This document shows, one piece after another, positions 41,588 through 52,739 of a DNA stretch of 64,000 nucleotides (the stretch's first letter is position 1; each line of letters begins with the position of its first letter). The stretch is taken from NCBI RefSeq assembly GCF_009707515.1, contig NZ_WLYI01000020.1, positions 1-64,000 on the forward strand. The letters are read 5' to 3'. The notes beneath the pieces were generated by a model that worked only from the letters and a program-made list of their open reading frames with translations, was not told where the DNA came from and made no database searches. This DNA is from Pseudomonas karstica (GTDB lineage: Bacteria; Pseudomonadota; Gammaproteobacteria; Pseudomonadales; Pseudomonadaceae). A program made the translations under genes and the position numbers.

Positions 41588-42592
41588 ATGGGATTGCTGA
41601 TCGAAGGACGCTGGCATGACCAGTGGTACGAAAGTAGTGCAGATGGCTCTTTCCAACGGGAACAGGCACAACGCCGTCATTGGATAACTGCCGATGGTCA
41701 ACCTGGCCCCAGCGGTGAAGGTGGCTTCGTGGCCGAGGCCGGTCGTTACCACTTGTACGTGTCTCTCGCCTGCCCTTGGGCTCATCGCACCTTGATCCTG
41801 CGCAAACTCAAAGACCTGGAAGGTTTGATCGACGTGTCGGTGGTCAGTTGGTTGATGCTTGAAAACGGCTGGACCTTCGACAAGGCCCACGGCTCAACGG
41901 GCGACAAGCTTGACGGCTTCAGCTACATGCACCAGCGCTACACCGCTGACACAGCTACCTACACCGGACGCGTCACAGTGCCGGTGTTGTGGGACAAGAA
42001 GCTGAAGCGGGTTGTCAGCAATGAGTCGGCGGAGATCATCCGCATGTTCAATAGTGCGTTTAACGGGTTGACTGGCAATGAGCTGGATCTCTACCCCGAG
42101 GCACTGCGCCCGACCATAGATGCGCTGAACGAGCGCATCTACCCGGCGGTGAACAATGGCGTCTACCGTGCTGGCTTCGCTACTTCGCAAAAAGCTTATG
42201 AAGTCGCTTTCGATGATGTGTTTGCTGAACTCGAACACCTTGAACAACACCTGGGTAATCAGCGCTACCTGAGCGGTGAATACCTGACCGAGGCCGATAT
42301 ACGCCTGTTCACCACCATGATTCGTTTCGATGCGGTGTATTACAGCCACTTCAAATGCAATCTGCGACGGATTGCTGATTATCCGAACCTGTCGAATTGG
42401 CTGAAGGAGCTGTATCAGTGGCCAGGAATTGCCGAAACGGTGGACTTCTCGCACATCAAGGGGCACTACTACGCCAGCCATCGGACGATTAATCCGACGG
42501 GGATTGTGCCGAAGGGGCCATTGCAGGTGTTTGAGGCGAAGCATGATCGGGAGAGGTTGAGCGGGAAAGGGATTTGGAACGGATCCAAATAA
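41588..42592 (+). CDS. yqjG: Glutathionyl-hydroquinone reductase (YqjG/ECM4, GST omega-like)
   Basis: 334 residues. It reduces glutathionyl-hydroquinones to hydroquinones using glutathione. The catalytic cysteine is Cys62 in YVSLACPWAHRTLILRKLK, the family hallmark. The C-terminal GST helical domain contains LFTTMIRFDAVYYSHFKCNLRRIADYPNLSNWLKELYQWPG and ends GHYYASHRTINPTGIVPKGP, also diagnostic. AAGGAG is eight bases before the ATG. Single gene, with repeat sequences between it and cysG. Confidence 0.95.
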   Translation: MGLLIEGRWHDQWYESSADGSFQREQAQRRHWITADGQPGPSGEGGFVAEAGRYHLYVSLACPWAHRTLILRKLKDLEGLIDVSVVSWLMLENGWTFDKAHGSTGDKLDGFSYMHQRYTADTATYTGRVTVPVLWDKKLKRVVSNESAEIIRMFNSAFNGLTGNELDLYPEALRPTIDALNERIYPAVNNGVYRAGFATSQKAYEVAFDDVFAELEHLEQHLGNQRYLSGEYLTEADIRLFTTMIRFDAVYYSHFKCNLRRIADYPNLSNWLKELYQWPGIAETVDFSHIKGHYYASHRTINPTGIVPKGPLQVFEAKHDRERLSGKGIWNGSK

Positions 42593-42636
42593 CGCGTTGA
42601 ATCTATCCTTGCACCAGGCAAACCTGTAGCCACTGG

Positions 42637-42660
42637 CGCAGCCTGCGATCGGCTGCGCAG
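42637..42660. repeat. Palindromic intergenic sequence
   Basis: GCAGCCTGCGATCGGCTGCGC forms a strong imperfect hairpin immediately before copy 3 of the 50-bp repeat. Similar TGTAGCC-...-GATCGGCTGCGCAGCAGTC units are, from memory, frequent in this group of genomes. Confidence 0.6.
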
Positions 42661-42673
42661 CAGTCGTATTATT

Positions 42674-42723
42674 GAAGGTCCTTCGGCCCTTATCGCAGCC
42701 TCGTGCCTCGACAGCGGCTACAG
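42674..42723. repeat. Dispersed 50-bp repeat, copy 3
   Basis: Third full copy of the block at 18-67, with GGCCCTTATCGC in the variable part. It lies between the convergent yqjG and cysG genes, again in a 3'-flank position like copy 2. Confidence 0.85.
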
Positions 42724-42763
42724 AGGATCACCGATCGCCTGTAGCCCGCGATGCTTTCCAGAA

Positions 42764-44158
42764 TCAGACCTGAGCCTGATCACCTTCAAACCACTTCAAC
42801 TTCTCACGCAACACCACCACTTCTCCCACAATCACCAATGTCGGCGCATGAACCTCATGCTCCGCCACCATTCGCGGCAGGTCGGCCAATGTGCCCGTAA
42901 ATACCCGCTGGTTCGAGGTAGTGCCTTGCTGGATCAGCGCCGCCGGGGTATCCGGCGAACGCCCATGCTGGATCAACTGCTCACAGATAATCGGTAATCC
43001 GATCAAGCCCATGTAGAACACCAGGGTCTGCGACGGGCCCACCAAGTCACCCCAGGGCAGGTCCGACGTACCGTCCTTCAAGTGCCCGGTGATGAAACGT
43101 ACTGATTGCGCATAGTCGCGATGGGTCAACGGAATACCGGCATAGGCTGCACAACCACTGGCTGCCGTAATGCCTGGCACAACCTGGAACGGGATGCCAT
43201 GGGCCGCCAGTTCCTCGATCTCTTCGCCGCCACGACCAAAGATGAACGGATCGCCGCCCTTGAGGCGCAGCACCCGCTTGCCCTGCTGGGCCAAATCGAC
43301 CAATTGCTGGTTGATCCGATCTTGAGGCACTGCGTGGTCGGCGCGGCGCTTGCCGACATATATCCGCTGTGCATCACGGCGGCACAATTCCAGAATTGCC
43401 GGCGCCACCAAGCGGTCATACAGCACCACATCGGCTTGCTGCATAAGACGCAAGGCCCGGAAGGTCAGCAGGTCCGGATCACCAGGCCCTGCGCCCACCA
43501 GATAGACCTCGCCCGGGGCATGAGGTGGCGCGCCACTGATCTTCTCGACCAGTAAACGCTCGGCCTCATCGCCCTGCCCAGCCAGTTGGCGGTCGGCAAT
43601 CGGTCCTTGAAATACCTCTTCCCAGAACGCACGACGTTGCTGCACATCAGGGAACAAGCCTTTGACCTGGCTGCGAAAACGCGCCGCCAACCCGGCCAGT
43701 TGGCCATAAGTCGACGGGATCCAGGTCTCCAGCTTGGCGCGAATCAACCGTGCAAGCACCGGCGCATCGCCGCCACTGGAGACTGCAATCACCAACGGCG
43801 ACCGGTCGACAATCGCCGGAAAGATCACACTGCACAACCCAGGCGCATCCACCACATTGACGGGTACACAACGACACCGAGCGTCGCTGGACACTTGCGC
43901 ATTCAGCGGCTCGTCATCGGTGGCAGCAATAATCAGGGTGCAGCCATCAAGGTCAGCCTCCTGATAACCGCGCAAAACCAGTTCACCGCCACTGCCCAGC
44001 ACCAGCTCACGTAACTGATCTTCAATCTGGGGAGCAACCACCCGCAACAAGGCGCCGGCGTCGGCCAGCAACCGGGATTTGCGCAAGGCAATCTCCCCGC
44101 CACCGACGACCAACACACGACTGCCGCGCAGGTTATGGAACAGCGGCAGAAATTCCAT
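42764..44158 (-). CDS. cysG: Siroheme synthase (multifunctional)
   Basis: 464 residues. The N-terminal half (about 1-205) is precorrin-2 dehydrogenase/sirohydrochlorin ferrochelatase with the NAD loop [18 protein letters not shown] and the [19 protein letters not shown] segment. The C-terminal half (about 216-460) is uroporphyrinogen-III C-methyltransferase with [51 protein letters not shown] and [25 protein letters not shown] motifs. Together they turn uroporphyrinogen III into siroheme for sulfite and nitrite reductases. Its ATG directly follows the serS stop (TAAATG), so the two are co-translated; last gene of the ftsK-to-cysG run. Confidence 0.97.
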   Translation of the reverse strand: MEFLPLFHNLRGSRVLVVGGGEIALRKSRLLADAGALLRVVAPQIEDQLRELVLGSGGELVLRGYQEADLDGCTLIIAATDDEPLNAQVSSDARCRCVPVNVVDAPGLCSVIFPAIVDRSPLVIAVSSGGDAPVLARLIRAKLETWIPSTYGQLAGLAARFRSQVKGLFPDVQQRRAFWEEVFQGPIADRQLAGQGDEAERLLVEKISGAPPHAPGEVYLVGAGPGDPDLLTFRALRLMQQADVVLYDRLVAPAILELCRRDAQRIYVGKRRADHAVPQDRINQQLVDLAQQGKRVLRLKGGDPFIFGRGGEEIEELAAHGIPFQVVPGITAASGCAAYAGIPLTHRDYAQSVRFITGHLKDGTSDLPWGDLVGPSQTLVFYMGLIGLPIICEQLIQHGRSPDTPAALIQQGTTSNQRVFTGTLADLPRMVAEHEVHAPTLVIVGEVVVLREKLKWFEGDQAQV

Positions 44159-45826
<1,668 letters not shown>

Positions 45827-45830
<4 letters not shown>

Positions 45831-47152
45831 GATTTTCTCCGCTGTTTCGGGCTCAAACGGTCAAGTGCGGCCAAATGATTGAGTTTTTCACCGATCTTCA
45901 ACTCAAGGCCACGGGGCACCGGCTGATAGAACGGTTGGGGCGCTAGCGCGTCAGGGAAATAATCTTCACCCGCAGCGTAGGCGTCCGGTTCATCGTGGGC
46001 ATAACGGTATTCGTCGCCATAGCCCAACTGCTTCATCAATTTGGTGGGTGCATTGCGCAGGTGCAACGGCACTTCCAGGGAGCCATGTTCGGCAGCCGAG
46101 CGCAGGGCGGACTTGAAGCCCATGTACACCGCATTGCTTTTCGGCGCGCAGGCCAGGTAGGTGATGGCCTGGGCCACCGCCAACTCGCCTTCCGGGCTAC
46201 CCAGGCGCTCCTGCACCTCCCAGGCGGCCAGGCACAGGCTCAGGGCGCGGGGGTCGGCATTGCCGATGTCTTCGCTGGCCATGCGCACCACGCGTCGGGC
46301 CAGGTACAAAGGGTCGCAGCCGCCATCGATCATCCGGGCGAACCAGTACAACGCGCCATCCGGGTTGGAGCCACGCACGGATTTATGCAGCGCCGATATC
46401 TGGTCGTAAAAAGCCTCGCCGCCCTTGTCGAAACGTCGACGGGTATCGCCCAGCAGGCTTTGCAGCAAGTCGACGCCGATTTCGCTGCCGTCCTCGGCCA
46501 GGTCGGAAGCGTTCTCCAACAGGTTGAGGAAGCGCCGCCCGTCGCCATCAGCAGCGCTCAGGAGAATCTTGAAACCCTCTTCACTGACACTCAACTGCCG
46601 CTTGCCCAGGCCTTTGTCCTCGGTGAGCGCGCGCTGCAACAGCTTCTGCATTGCCGCTTCGTCGAGGCTCTTGAGCACATAGACCCGCGCCCGGGACAAC
46701 AAGGCGTTGTTCAGCTCAAAGGATGGGTTTTCGGTGGTGGCACCAATGAAAATCAGCGTGCCATCTTCGACATAGGGTAAAAACGCATCTTGCTGAGACT
46801 TGTTGAAACGATGTACTTCGTCGACGAACAAGATGGTGCGCTTGCCATACTGCCCGGCCTGCTGCTTGGCCACGTCCACCGCCTGGCGGATTTCCTTGAC
46901 CCCAGCCAGCACCGCCGAGACCGTTTCGAAGTGTGCGTCCGAGACTTTCGCCAGCAGCCGCGCCAGGGTGGTTTTACCCACTCCAGGCGGCCCCCAGAAA
47001 ATCATCGAGTGCAGCGCACCCTGCTCCAGGGCTTCGCGCAAAGGCTTGCCACGAGCGAGCAGGTGTTCCTGCCCGACGTACTCATCCAGGTTGGTCGAGC
47101 GCAAGCGCGCCGCCAAAGGTTGAGCAATCGGGTCACTTCGAAACAAGTCCAT
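45827..47152 (-). CDS. rarA: Replication-associated recombination protein RarA (MgsA)
   Basis: 441 residues. AAA+ clamp-loader-like ATPase: Walker [17 protein letters not shown] (about 52-67), Walker [18 protein letters not shown], sensor-1 [14 protein letters not shown], and the C-terminal tetramerisation domain ([39 protein letters not shown]). It acts at stalled replication forks and single-strand gaps. It lies between lolA and crcB, 27 bases after lolA. Confidence 0.97.
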
Positions 47153-47179
47153 GGGCAGCGCTTGAAACCTCTAGGCAGT

Positions 47180-47803
47180 TTATTCCTGGATCACGTCGGC
47201 ACCCTTGGGGATGTCGAACTTGAACGTGGACGCCGCGACAGGCTGGTTGGCCTTGACCCCGGTGAACAGGATATTGGTACGCTGGCCGACACTGTCGATC
47301 AGTTGCATGTCGTTGATCACGCCGTTACGGAACGACAGGCGCAGGCTGTCGAACAGGGTGTCCCTGGATTTGGGCTTGAGGGTGAAGTCGATTACGCCAC
47401 TGGCCTGCTTGGACGTAATCTCAAAACTCTCACTGATCTGCGACACATTGCCCGAGAGCAACAAGGCCGGCGTCTGGCTCAAGCGCGGATCAAGGGTCTT
47501 GATAGTCGCCTGCTCCAGGTCCGGATCCCACAGCGTGACTTTCTTGCCGTCGGAAACGATCGTCTGCTCAGCTGGAGCGTCGGTTTTCCAGTAGAAAAGC
47601 CCCGGACGCTGTACGGCCATTTCGCCCGTGGTTTCCTGCAACTGGGTACCGCCACCATCCAGGGTCAGTTGGGAAAAGCGTGCGCTCAGTGTCTTGGATT
47701 GTTCCAGCAAGTTGGTCAGGCTCGCCACGGAGGCAGGATCTGCCTGAGCCGAAAGGGCAGTCAGAGCCAGGGCTGGCAACAACAGCATGCGGATAAGACG
47801 CAT
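47180..47803 (-). CDS. lolA: Outer-membrane lipoprotein carrier LolA
   Basis: 207 residues with signal peptide ([21 protein letters not shown]). LolA takes lipoproteins from LolCDE at the inner membrane and carries them to LolB. The hydrophobic half-barrel is recognisable ([61 protein letters not shown]), including the conserved arginine in QRPG. The start at 47803 was chosen over an ATG 12 bases upstream because GAGGA precedes it. It follows ftsK after 55 bases. Confidence 0.96.
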   Translation of the reverse strand: MRLIRMLLLPALALTALSAQADPASVASLTNLLEQSKTLSARFSQLTLDGGGTQLQETTGEMAVQRPGLFYWKTDAPAEQTIVSDGKKVTLWDPDLEQATIKTLDPRLSQTPALLLSGNVSQISESFEITSKQASGVIDFTLKPKSRDTLFDSLRLSFRNGVINDMQLIDSVGQRTNILFTGVKANQPVAASTFKFDIPKGADVIQE

Positions 47804-47858
47804 GGGAGTCCTCATAGATTCGTGTAAAGGCGCGCCGCGTGTTACCACGCGGCAGGTA

Positions 47859-50264
47859 TCAGTCGCGCATCGGCCCTGGCGCAATGACTTCGCGCGAGCC
47901 GTTGGTGTTCATGGACGTCACCACCCCGGCCATTTCCATGGCTTCGATCATGCGAGCAGCGCGGTTGTAGCCGATCTTCAGCTTGCGCTGCACTGCGGAA
48001 ATCGAGGCGCGCCGGCTTTCCAGGACGAACTGCACGGCTTCGTCATACAAGGCATCGGTTTCAGCGTCATCATCACCGCCGCCACCGCCGCCGTCAAAAC
48101 CACTACCCGCTTCTTCGACACCGTTGAGGATGTCATCGTTGTATTCCGGTGCACCGCGCAGTTTCCAGGCTTCCACCACCCGGTGTACTTCGTCGTCGGA
48201 CACAAAGGCACCGTGAACGCGGATCGGCAGGCTGGTGCCTGGCGGCATGTAGAGCATGTCACCGTGGCCCAACAGTTGTTCGGCGCCGCCCTGGTCGATG
48301 ATGGTCCGCGAGTCGATCTTGCTCGACACCTGGAACGCCATACGGGTCGGGATGTTGGCCTTGATCAGGCCGGTGATCACGTCCACCGACGGACGCTGGG
48401 TGGCGAGAATCAAGTGGATACCGGCCGCCCGCGCCTTTTGCGCAATACGGGCGATCAGTTCTTCAACCTTCTTGCCGACGATCATCATCATGTCGGCAAA
48501 TTCGTCGACCACCACCACAATCGTCGGCAGCTTGGTCAGCAGCGGTGCTTCGTCGTGAATGCTTTCGCGTTTGTACAGCGGATCGGTCAGCGGCGTGCCG
48601 GCGTCCTGGGCTTCCTTGACCTTGGCGTTGAAGCCCGACAGGTTACGTACGCCCATCTTGGCCATCAGCTTGTAGCGTCGCTCCATCTCGGCAACGCTCC
48701 AGCGCAGGGCGTTGGCGGCGTCCTTCATGTCGGTCACCACCGGGCACAGCAGGTGCGGGATGCCTTCATAGATCGACAGCTCAAGCATTTTCGGGTCAAT
48801 CATGATCAGCTTGGCGTCTTCCGGGCCAGACTTGAACAGGATCGACAGGATCATCGCGTTCACACCCACCGACTTACCGGAACCGGTGGTACCAGCTACC
48901 AGCAAGTGGGGCATTTTTGCCAGGTCGGTGATTACCGGCTTGCCGCCGATGTCGTGGCCCAGGGCCAGAGTGACCGGGGACTTGAAGTTGTCGTATTCCG
49001 GGGTCGACAGCACTTCGGAGAAGCGCACGATCTGCCGGTCTTCGTTGGGAATCTCGATACCGACAGTGGTCTTGCCGGGAATCACTTCCACCACTCGCAC
49101 ACTGGTCACGGCCAGCGAACGTGCCAAATCCTTGGCCAGGTTGGAAATGCGGCTGACCTTGACGCCAGCAGCGGGTTGGATCTCGTAACGGGTAATCACC
49201 GGGCCCGGGTGGATCGAGTCCACCGAGACTTCGACGCCGAACTCCTTGAGCTTGATTTCCAGCAAGTGGCCGACGGCTGCCAGGGACTCCGGGGAATAGT
49301 TGAGTTGCTTCTTTTCCGCCGGGTCAAGAATCGAGATCGGCGGCAAGGTACCTTCCACCGCGCTGTCGACAAACAATGGCGCCTGTTTCTCTTTCTGCAC
49401 GCGCTTGCTCTGTTCCGGCGCCTTGGTCGGCACGGGGGCAATCACCGGCGGCACTTGCCTCTCGCGGTCGGACATGTGCCTGGTCAGGGCCTGCTCGCGT
49501 TCGATCAGGCGTTCCTTGACCTTGGCCTGCTCGCGGCGGTCCGGCGTACTCGGCGCCACCACTTCGTTGACTCGAATGTCGACGTCGCGCAATTGCGCCA
49601 CCATCCGCTTGCGCTCGACCCGCGCCGCCCACCAGCGGTTGGCCGCGCCCTGGAACAACTCGAACAGGTCGAGTGTGATCTTGCCGGTCACATCCATGAC
49701 CTTGAACCAGGACAGGTCGGTAAACACTGTCAGGCCGCACAGGAACAAGGCGATGAACATCAGGGTGCTGCCCTGGATATTCAGCGTCCTGCGGGCCAGG
49801 TCACCCAGGCTTTCACCCAAGGCACCGCCAGCGCCCGCCGGCAAACCGGTGGGGGCATGAAAATGGATATGCGCCAGCGCCGCACCCGACAACACCAGGA
49901 ACACCAAGCCGATCAACCGCCAGGAAAACAACCAGCCGCTCCACTGCCATGGCTCATGACGCTGGCGGAATATCTGCCAGGTCTTGATGGCCAAGAGCAA
50001 CGGGAAGATATACGCAAAGTACCCCAGGATCATGAACAGGATGTCGGCGCTGTAGGAACCTGCAGGACCACCGAAGTTCTGCACGTCTTCAATCTTGCTG
50101 TTATGGCTCCAGCCCGGATCGTCCTTGCCATAGGTCAGCAAGGCCATCATCAGGAAAAGGCACAAGGCACCGATAGCGATCAGTGCACCTTCCTTGAGCC
50201 GATAATGCAGGTGCTGACGCCAGGCCGGAACTACTGTTTTAGGTGTCGCGGTGGTTTTCTTCAA
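47859..50264 (-). CDS. ftsK: DNA translocase FtsK
   Basis: 801 residues. Four membrane helices occupy about residues 25-190, anchoring it at the septum. A Pro/Gln-poor, relatively short linker follows (about 200-330), then the RecA-like motor with Walker [15 protein letters not shown], Walker [14 protein letters not shown], and the C-terminal gamma winged helix ([25 protein letters not shown]) that reads KOPS sequences and activates XerCD at dif. First gene of the ftsK-lolA-rarA-crcB-serS-cysG run. A dyad (50320-50336) lies about 55 bases upstream. Confidence 0.98.
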   Translation of the reverse strand: MKKTTATPKTVVPAWRQHLHYRLKEGALIAIGALCLFLMMALLTYGKDDPGWSHNSKIEDVQNFGGPAGSYSADILFMILGYFAYIFPLLLAIKTWQIFRQRHEPWQWSGWLFSWRLIGLVFLVLSGAALAHIHFHAPTGLPAGAGGALGESLGDLARRTLNIQGSTLMFIALFLCGLTVFTDLSWFKVMDVTGKITLDLFELFQGAANRWWAARVERKRMVAQLRDVDIRVNEVVAPSTPDRREQAKVKERLIEREQALTRHMSDRERQVPPVIAPVPTKAPEQSKRVQKEKQAPLFVDSAVEGTLPPISILDPAEKKQLNYSPESLAAVGHLLEIKLKEFGVEVSVDSIHPGPVITRYEIQPAAGVKVSRISNLAKDLARSLAVTSVRVVEVIPGKTTVGIEIPNEDRQIVRFSEVLSTPEYDNFKSPVTLALGHDIGGKPVITDLAKMPHLLVAGTTGSGKSVGVNAMILSILFKSGPEDAKLIMIDPKMLELSIYEGIPHLLCPVVTDMKDAANALRWSVAEMERRYKLMAKMGVRNLSGFNAKVKEAQDAGTPLTDPLYKRESIHDEAPLLTKLPTIVVVVDEFADMMMIVGKKVEELIARIAQKARAAGIHLILATQRPSVDVITGLIKANIPTRMAFQVSSKIDSRTIIDQGGAEQLLGHGDMLYMPPGTSLPIRVHGAFVSDDEVHRVVEAWKLRGAPEYNDDILNGVEEAGSGFDGGGGGGDDDAETDALYDEAVQFVLESRRASISAVQRKLKIGYNRAARMIEAMEMAGVVTSMNTNGSREVIAPGPMRD

Positions 50265-50752
50265 AACGGGTCTTTTCCTGCGCCTTTAGCGCGTCCATCT
50301 GTTGAATGACTACAAAATACTGCTCAATCCGAGCAGGTAAAAAATGAACGAGTGTCGATGAAACTACTTTTAACACCCTGTGACTGATTCATGAAATGGC
50401 GACAGTGCCTGAATCGCCGCATTGTACGGGTTTGTGGACCCACGATGCACGCCGCAGGTTTACGTAATGCCGTTTGGCAAAAGCCGTATCCTATGACATT
50501 CGATTTGAGCATGCATTGTCTTTACTGACAAAGGCTTATGAGCTGTTTTTAGCAATCCAGGCAAGCTTGACGACAACCGGGTGCGCCCTGAACCCGGTTA
50601 CGACCACATCTCTACCTTAGAGTTGCAGAAATACCCGCTGACGCTGATCCCATATTCGGACTGGCTCCACGGCCCCTTGTCGACAATAATCATGCTTCTC
50701 GAGACCGGCTCTGCACCTGTCACTCCCCTCCCCTTCCGTAAGCCTGGATGCC
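50265..50752. other. 488-bp gap between ftsK and aat
   Basis: Divergent promoter space for ftsK and aat. No gene is supported. P. aeruginosa PAO1 carries a thioredoxin reductase gene (trxB) in this position; I looked for pieces of it in the frames here and saw none. A 6-base-arm dyad, CTGCTC-AATCC-GAGCAG, lies at 50320-50336. Confidence 0.6.
50320..50336. promoter_or_regulatory. Dyad upstream of ftsK
   Basis: CTGCTC and GAGCAG with a 5-base spacer, about 55 bases ahead of the ftsK ATG. It resembles but does not equal a LexA box (CTG-N10-CAG); here the spacing is N11. It could be an operator or a leader hairpin. Confidence 0.35.
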
Positions 50753-51433
50753 ATGCTGACCTGGTTGCAACGCAATACACTGACTTTTCCACCGCTGGCA
50801 AAAGCCATGCGCGAACCCAATGGCCTGCTCGCTGCCGGTGGCGACCTGTCCGCCGACCGCCTGATCAAAGCCTACCGCCACGGCTGCTTCCCCTGGTTTT
50901 CACAAGGCCAGCCAATCCTCTGGTGGTCACCAGACCCGCGCACGGTCCTGTTCCCTGACGAACTGCATGTTTCCCGCAGCCTGGGCAAGCTGCTGCGCCA
51001 ACGGCGCTACGAGGTAACCTTTGATCAAGACTTCGCTGCCGTCATTCAGGCCTGCGCCGCCCCTCGCAGCTACGCCGACGGCACCTGGATCACCGAGGCC
51101 ATGCAAAACGCCTACTTGCAACTGCATCAACGGGGCCACGCCCATTCGGTGGAAGTCTGGGATCAGGGCGAATTGGTCGGCGGGCTCTACGGCCTGGCCA
51201 TGGGCCAGTTGTTTTTTGGCGAATCCATGTTCAGTCGCGCCGACAACGCGTCAAAATACGGCTTCGTTACGCTGGTCAGGCAATTGCAAGCCTGGGGCTT
51301 TGTGCTGATTGACTGCCAGATGCCCACCGATCATCTGCACAGCCTCGGCGCCCGCGCCATACCTCGCAGCGATTTTGCAAGTTTCTTGCACAATCATCTG
51401 GACCAGCCCAGCAGTGCACCGTGGGTTTCCTAG
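50753..51433 (+). CDS. aat: Leucyl/phenylalanyl-tRNA--protein transferase
   Basis: 226 residues. It adds Leu or Phe to proteins with N-terminal Lys or Arg, creating N-degrons that ClpS delivers to ClpAP (both encoded at 52.7-55.4 kb). Diagnostic runs are [88 protein letters not shown] and [26 protein letters not shown]. The bpt gene follows after 55 bases. Confidence 0.97.
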   Translation: MLTWLQRNTLTFPPLAKAMREPNGLLAAGGDLSADRLIKAYRHGCFPWFSQGQPILWWSPDPRTVLFPDELHVSRSLGKLLRQRRYEVTFDQDFAAVIQACAAPRSYADGTWITEAMQNAYLQLHQRGHAHSVEVWDQGELVGGLYGLAMGQLFFGESMFSRADNASKYGFVTLVRQLQAWGFVLIDCQMPTDHLHSLGARAIPRSDFASFLHNHLDQPSSAPWVS

Positions 51434-51488
51434 GCGTCTTCCCCGCACCTGGCTTACACTTATTTCAAAGCTTATCCGAGGGTTGATC

Positions 51489-52196
51489 ATGACCGAGTTG
51501 GCGCGCTTGAAGTTTTATGCCACTCAACCCCACTCTTGCAGCTATCTGCCCGATGAGCAGGCCACCACACTGTTCCTCGATCCCAGCCAGCCAATGGACG
51601 TGCATGTGTATGCCGATTTGTCGGAAATGGGCTTTCGGCGCAGTGGCGACCATCTTTACCGGCCTCACTGCCAGAACTGCAACGCTTGTGTACCGGCGCG
51701 CATCCCGGTGGCGCAGTTCCTGCCAGACCGCAATCAGAAACGTATTCTCAAGCGCAACGCCGACCTTACGGTGGCCCCGGCGAAACCAGGCTTCAGCGAA
51801 GAGTATTTCGACCTTTACCAGCGCTACATCGTACAACGCCACGCCGATGGCGACATGTTTCCCCCCAGCCGCGACCAGTTTTCCACCTTCCTGGTACGCG
51901 ACCTGCCGTTCTCGCGCTTCTACGAGTTTCGTCTTAAGGGGCGATTGCTGGCGGTAGCCGTCACAGACCTGCTGCCCAACGGTTTGTCGGCGGTCTACAC
52001 CTTTTACGAGCCGACCGAAGAACGCCGCAGCCTGGGACGCTTTGCGATTCTTTGGCAAATCGGCGAAGCCATGCGATTGGAACTGGAAGCGGTGTACCTC
52101 GGTTACTGGATCAAGAACTGCAAAAAAATGAACTACAAGACTCAATATCGGCCCATTGAGCTGCTGATTAACCAAAGATGGGTCACTCTGAACTAG
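51489..52196 (+). CDS. bpt: Aspartate/glutamate leucyltransferase Bpt (R-transferase-like)
   Basis: 235 residues. Bpt transfers Leu from its tRNA to proteins with N-terminal Asp or Glu, feeding the ClpS/ClpAP route. The N-terminal cysteine motifs are [18 protein letters not shown] and [20 protein letters not shown]; the GNAT-like C-terminal half includes [32 protein letters not shown] and [24 protein letters not shown]. The ATG at 51489 has GAGGG nine bases upstream and gives the family length; longer readings of the frame have no support. Confidence 0.96.
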
Positions 52197-52296
52197 AACC
52201 CCTTGGCTTAAACACCCTTTTTCGGGCACAATGCACGCCGCTTTTGCCTGGCGCAGTTGCACCGGGCCATTCACTGGATACCGAGGGCTTTACTGC

Positions 52297-52515
52297 ATGT
52301 CGAAAGAAGACAGCTTCGAAATGGAAGGCACTGTCGTCGACACCCTGCCCAACACCATGTTTCGCGTGGAGTTGGAAAATGGGCACGTCGTAACCGCGCA
52401 TATCTCCGGCAAGATGCGCAAGAACTACATTCGTATTCTTACCGGTGACAAAGTGCGCGTCGAGCTGACGCCCTATGACTTGAGCAAAGGGCGCATCACT
52501 TACCGCGCTCGCTAA
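52297..52515 (+). CDS. infA: Translation initiation factor IF-1
   Basis: 72 residues, exact family length. An S1/OB fold that binds the ribosomal A site during initiation: [39 protein letters not shown] and [21 protein letters not shown]. It is flanked upstream by bpt and downstream by a terminator, the same place as in other pseudomonads. Confidence 0.98.
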
Positions 52516-52531
52516 GCAAGTCAATACAAAG

Positions 52532-52557
52532 ACGCCCGGTTATGCTGGGCGTTTTTG
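52532..52557 (+). terminator. Terminator after infA
   Basis: ACGCCC-GGTTATGCT-GGGCGT followed by TTTTTG, 16 bases past the stop codon. Confidence 0.85.
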
Positions 52558-52588
52558 TGTGCACTGGATTTAAGAGGTCGCAAAATCA

Positions 52589-52688
52589 TGTAGGCGCGAG
52601 CTTGCTCGCGAAGAACTCAAAGGCACCGCGTTTATCCAGAATGCACGCGCTATCGTTAACGTTTTTCGCGAGCAAGCTCGCTCCTACA
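52589..52688. repeat. REPIN: second REP doublet
   Basis: TGTAGGCGCGAGCTTGCTCG at the left and CGAGCAAGCTCGCTCCTACA at the right are inverted copies enclosing about 60 bases. Same family as 9324-9427; the loops share a related block (CGCGCTATCGTTAACG against CGCGTTATCGTTGACG). It fills the convergent space between infA and clpA. Confidence 0.92.
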
Positions 52689-52694
52689 AACAGC

Positions 52695-52725
52695 AAAAAG
52701 GCGCCTTTCGGCGCCTTTTTGTTTT
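52695..52725. terminator. Bidirectional terminator after clpA
   Basis: AAAAAGGCGCC-TTTC-GGCGCCTTTTT with GTTTT beyond, 15 bases after the clpA stop on the minus strand. Confidence 0.9.
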
Positions 52726-52739
52726 ATTGCTGTCAGTAA

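Noticed and set aside
47787..50309. 840-codon plus-strand open frame opposite ftsK
   Set aside because: Antisense shadow of ftsK for the same reason; very rich in His, Gln and Arg with no recognisable fold.
50320..50336. LexA box upstream of ftsK
   Set aside because: Spacing between CTG and CAG is 11 rather than 10 bases and the inner sequence is not the TATATA type; kept only as an unspecified dyad.
50581..50958. Plus-strand frame opening with GTG between ftsK and aat
   Set aside because: It overlaps the beginning of aat in another frame, lacks a ribosome-binding site and does not resemble trxB or any other family.
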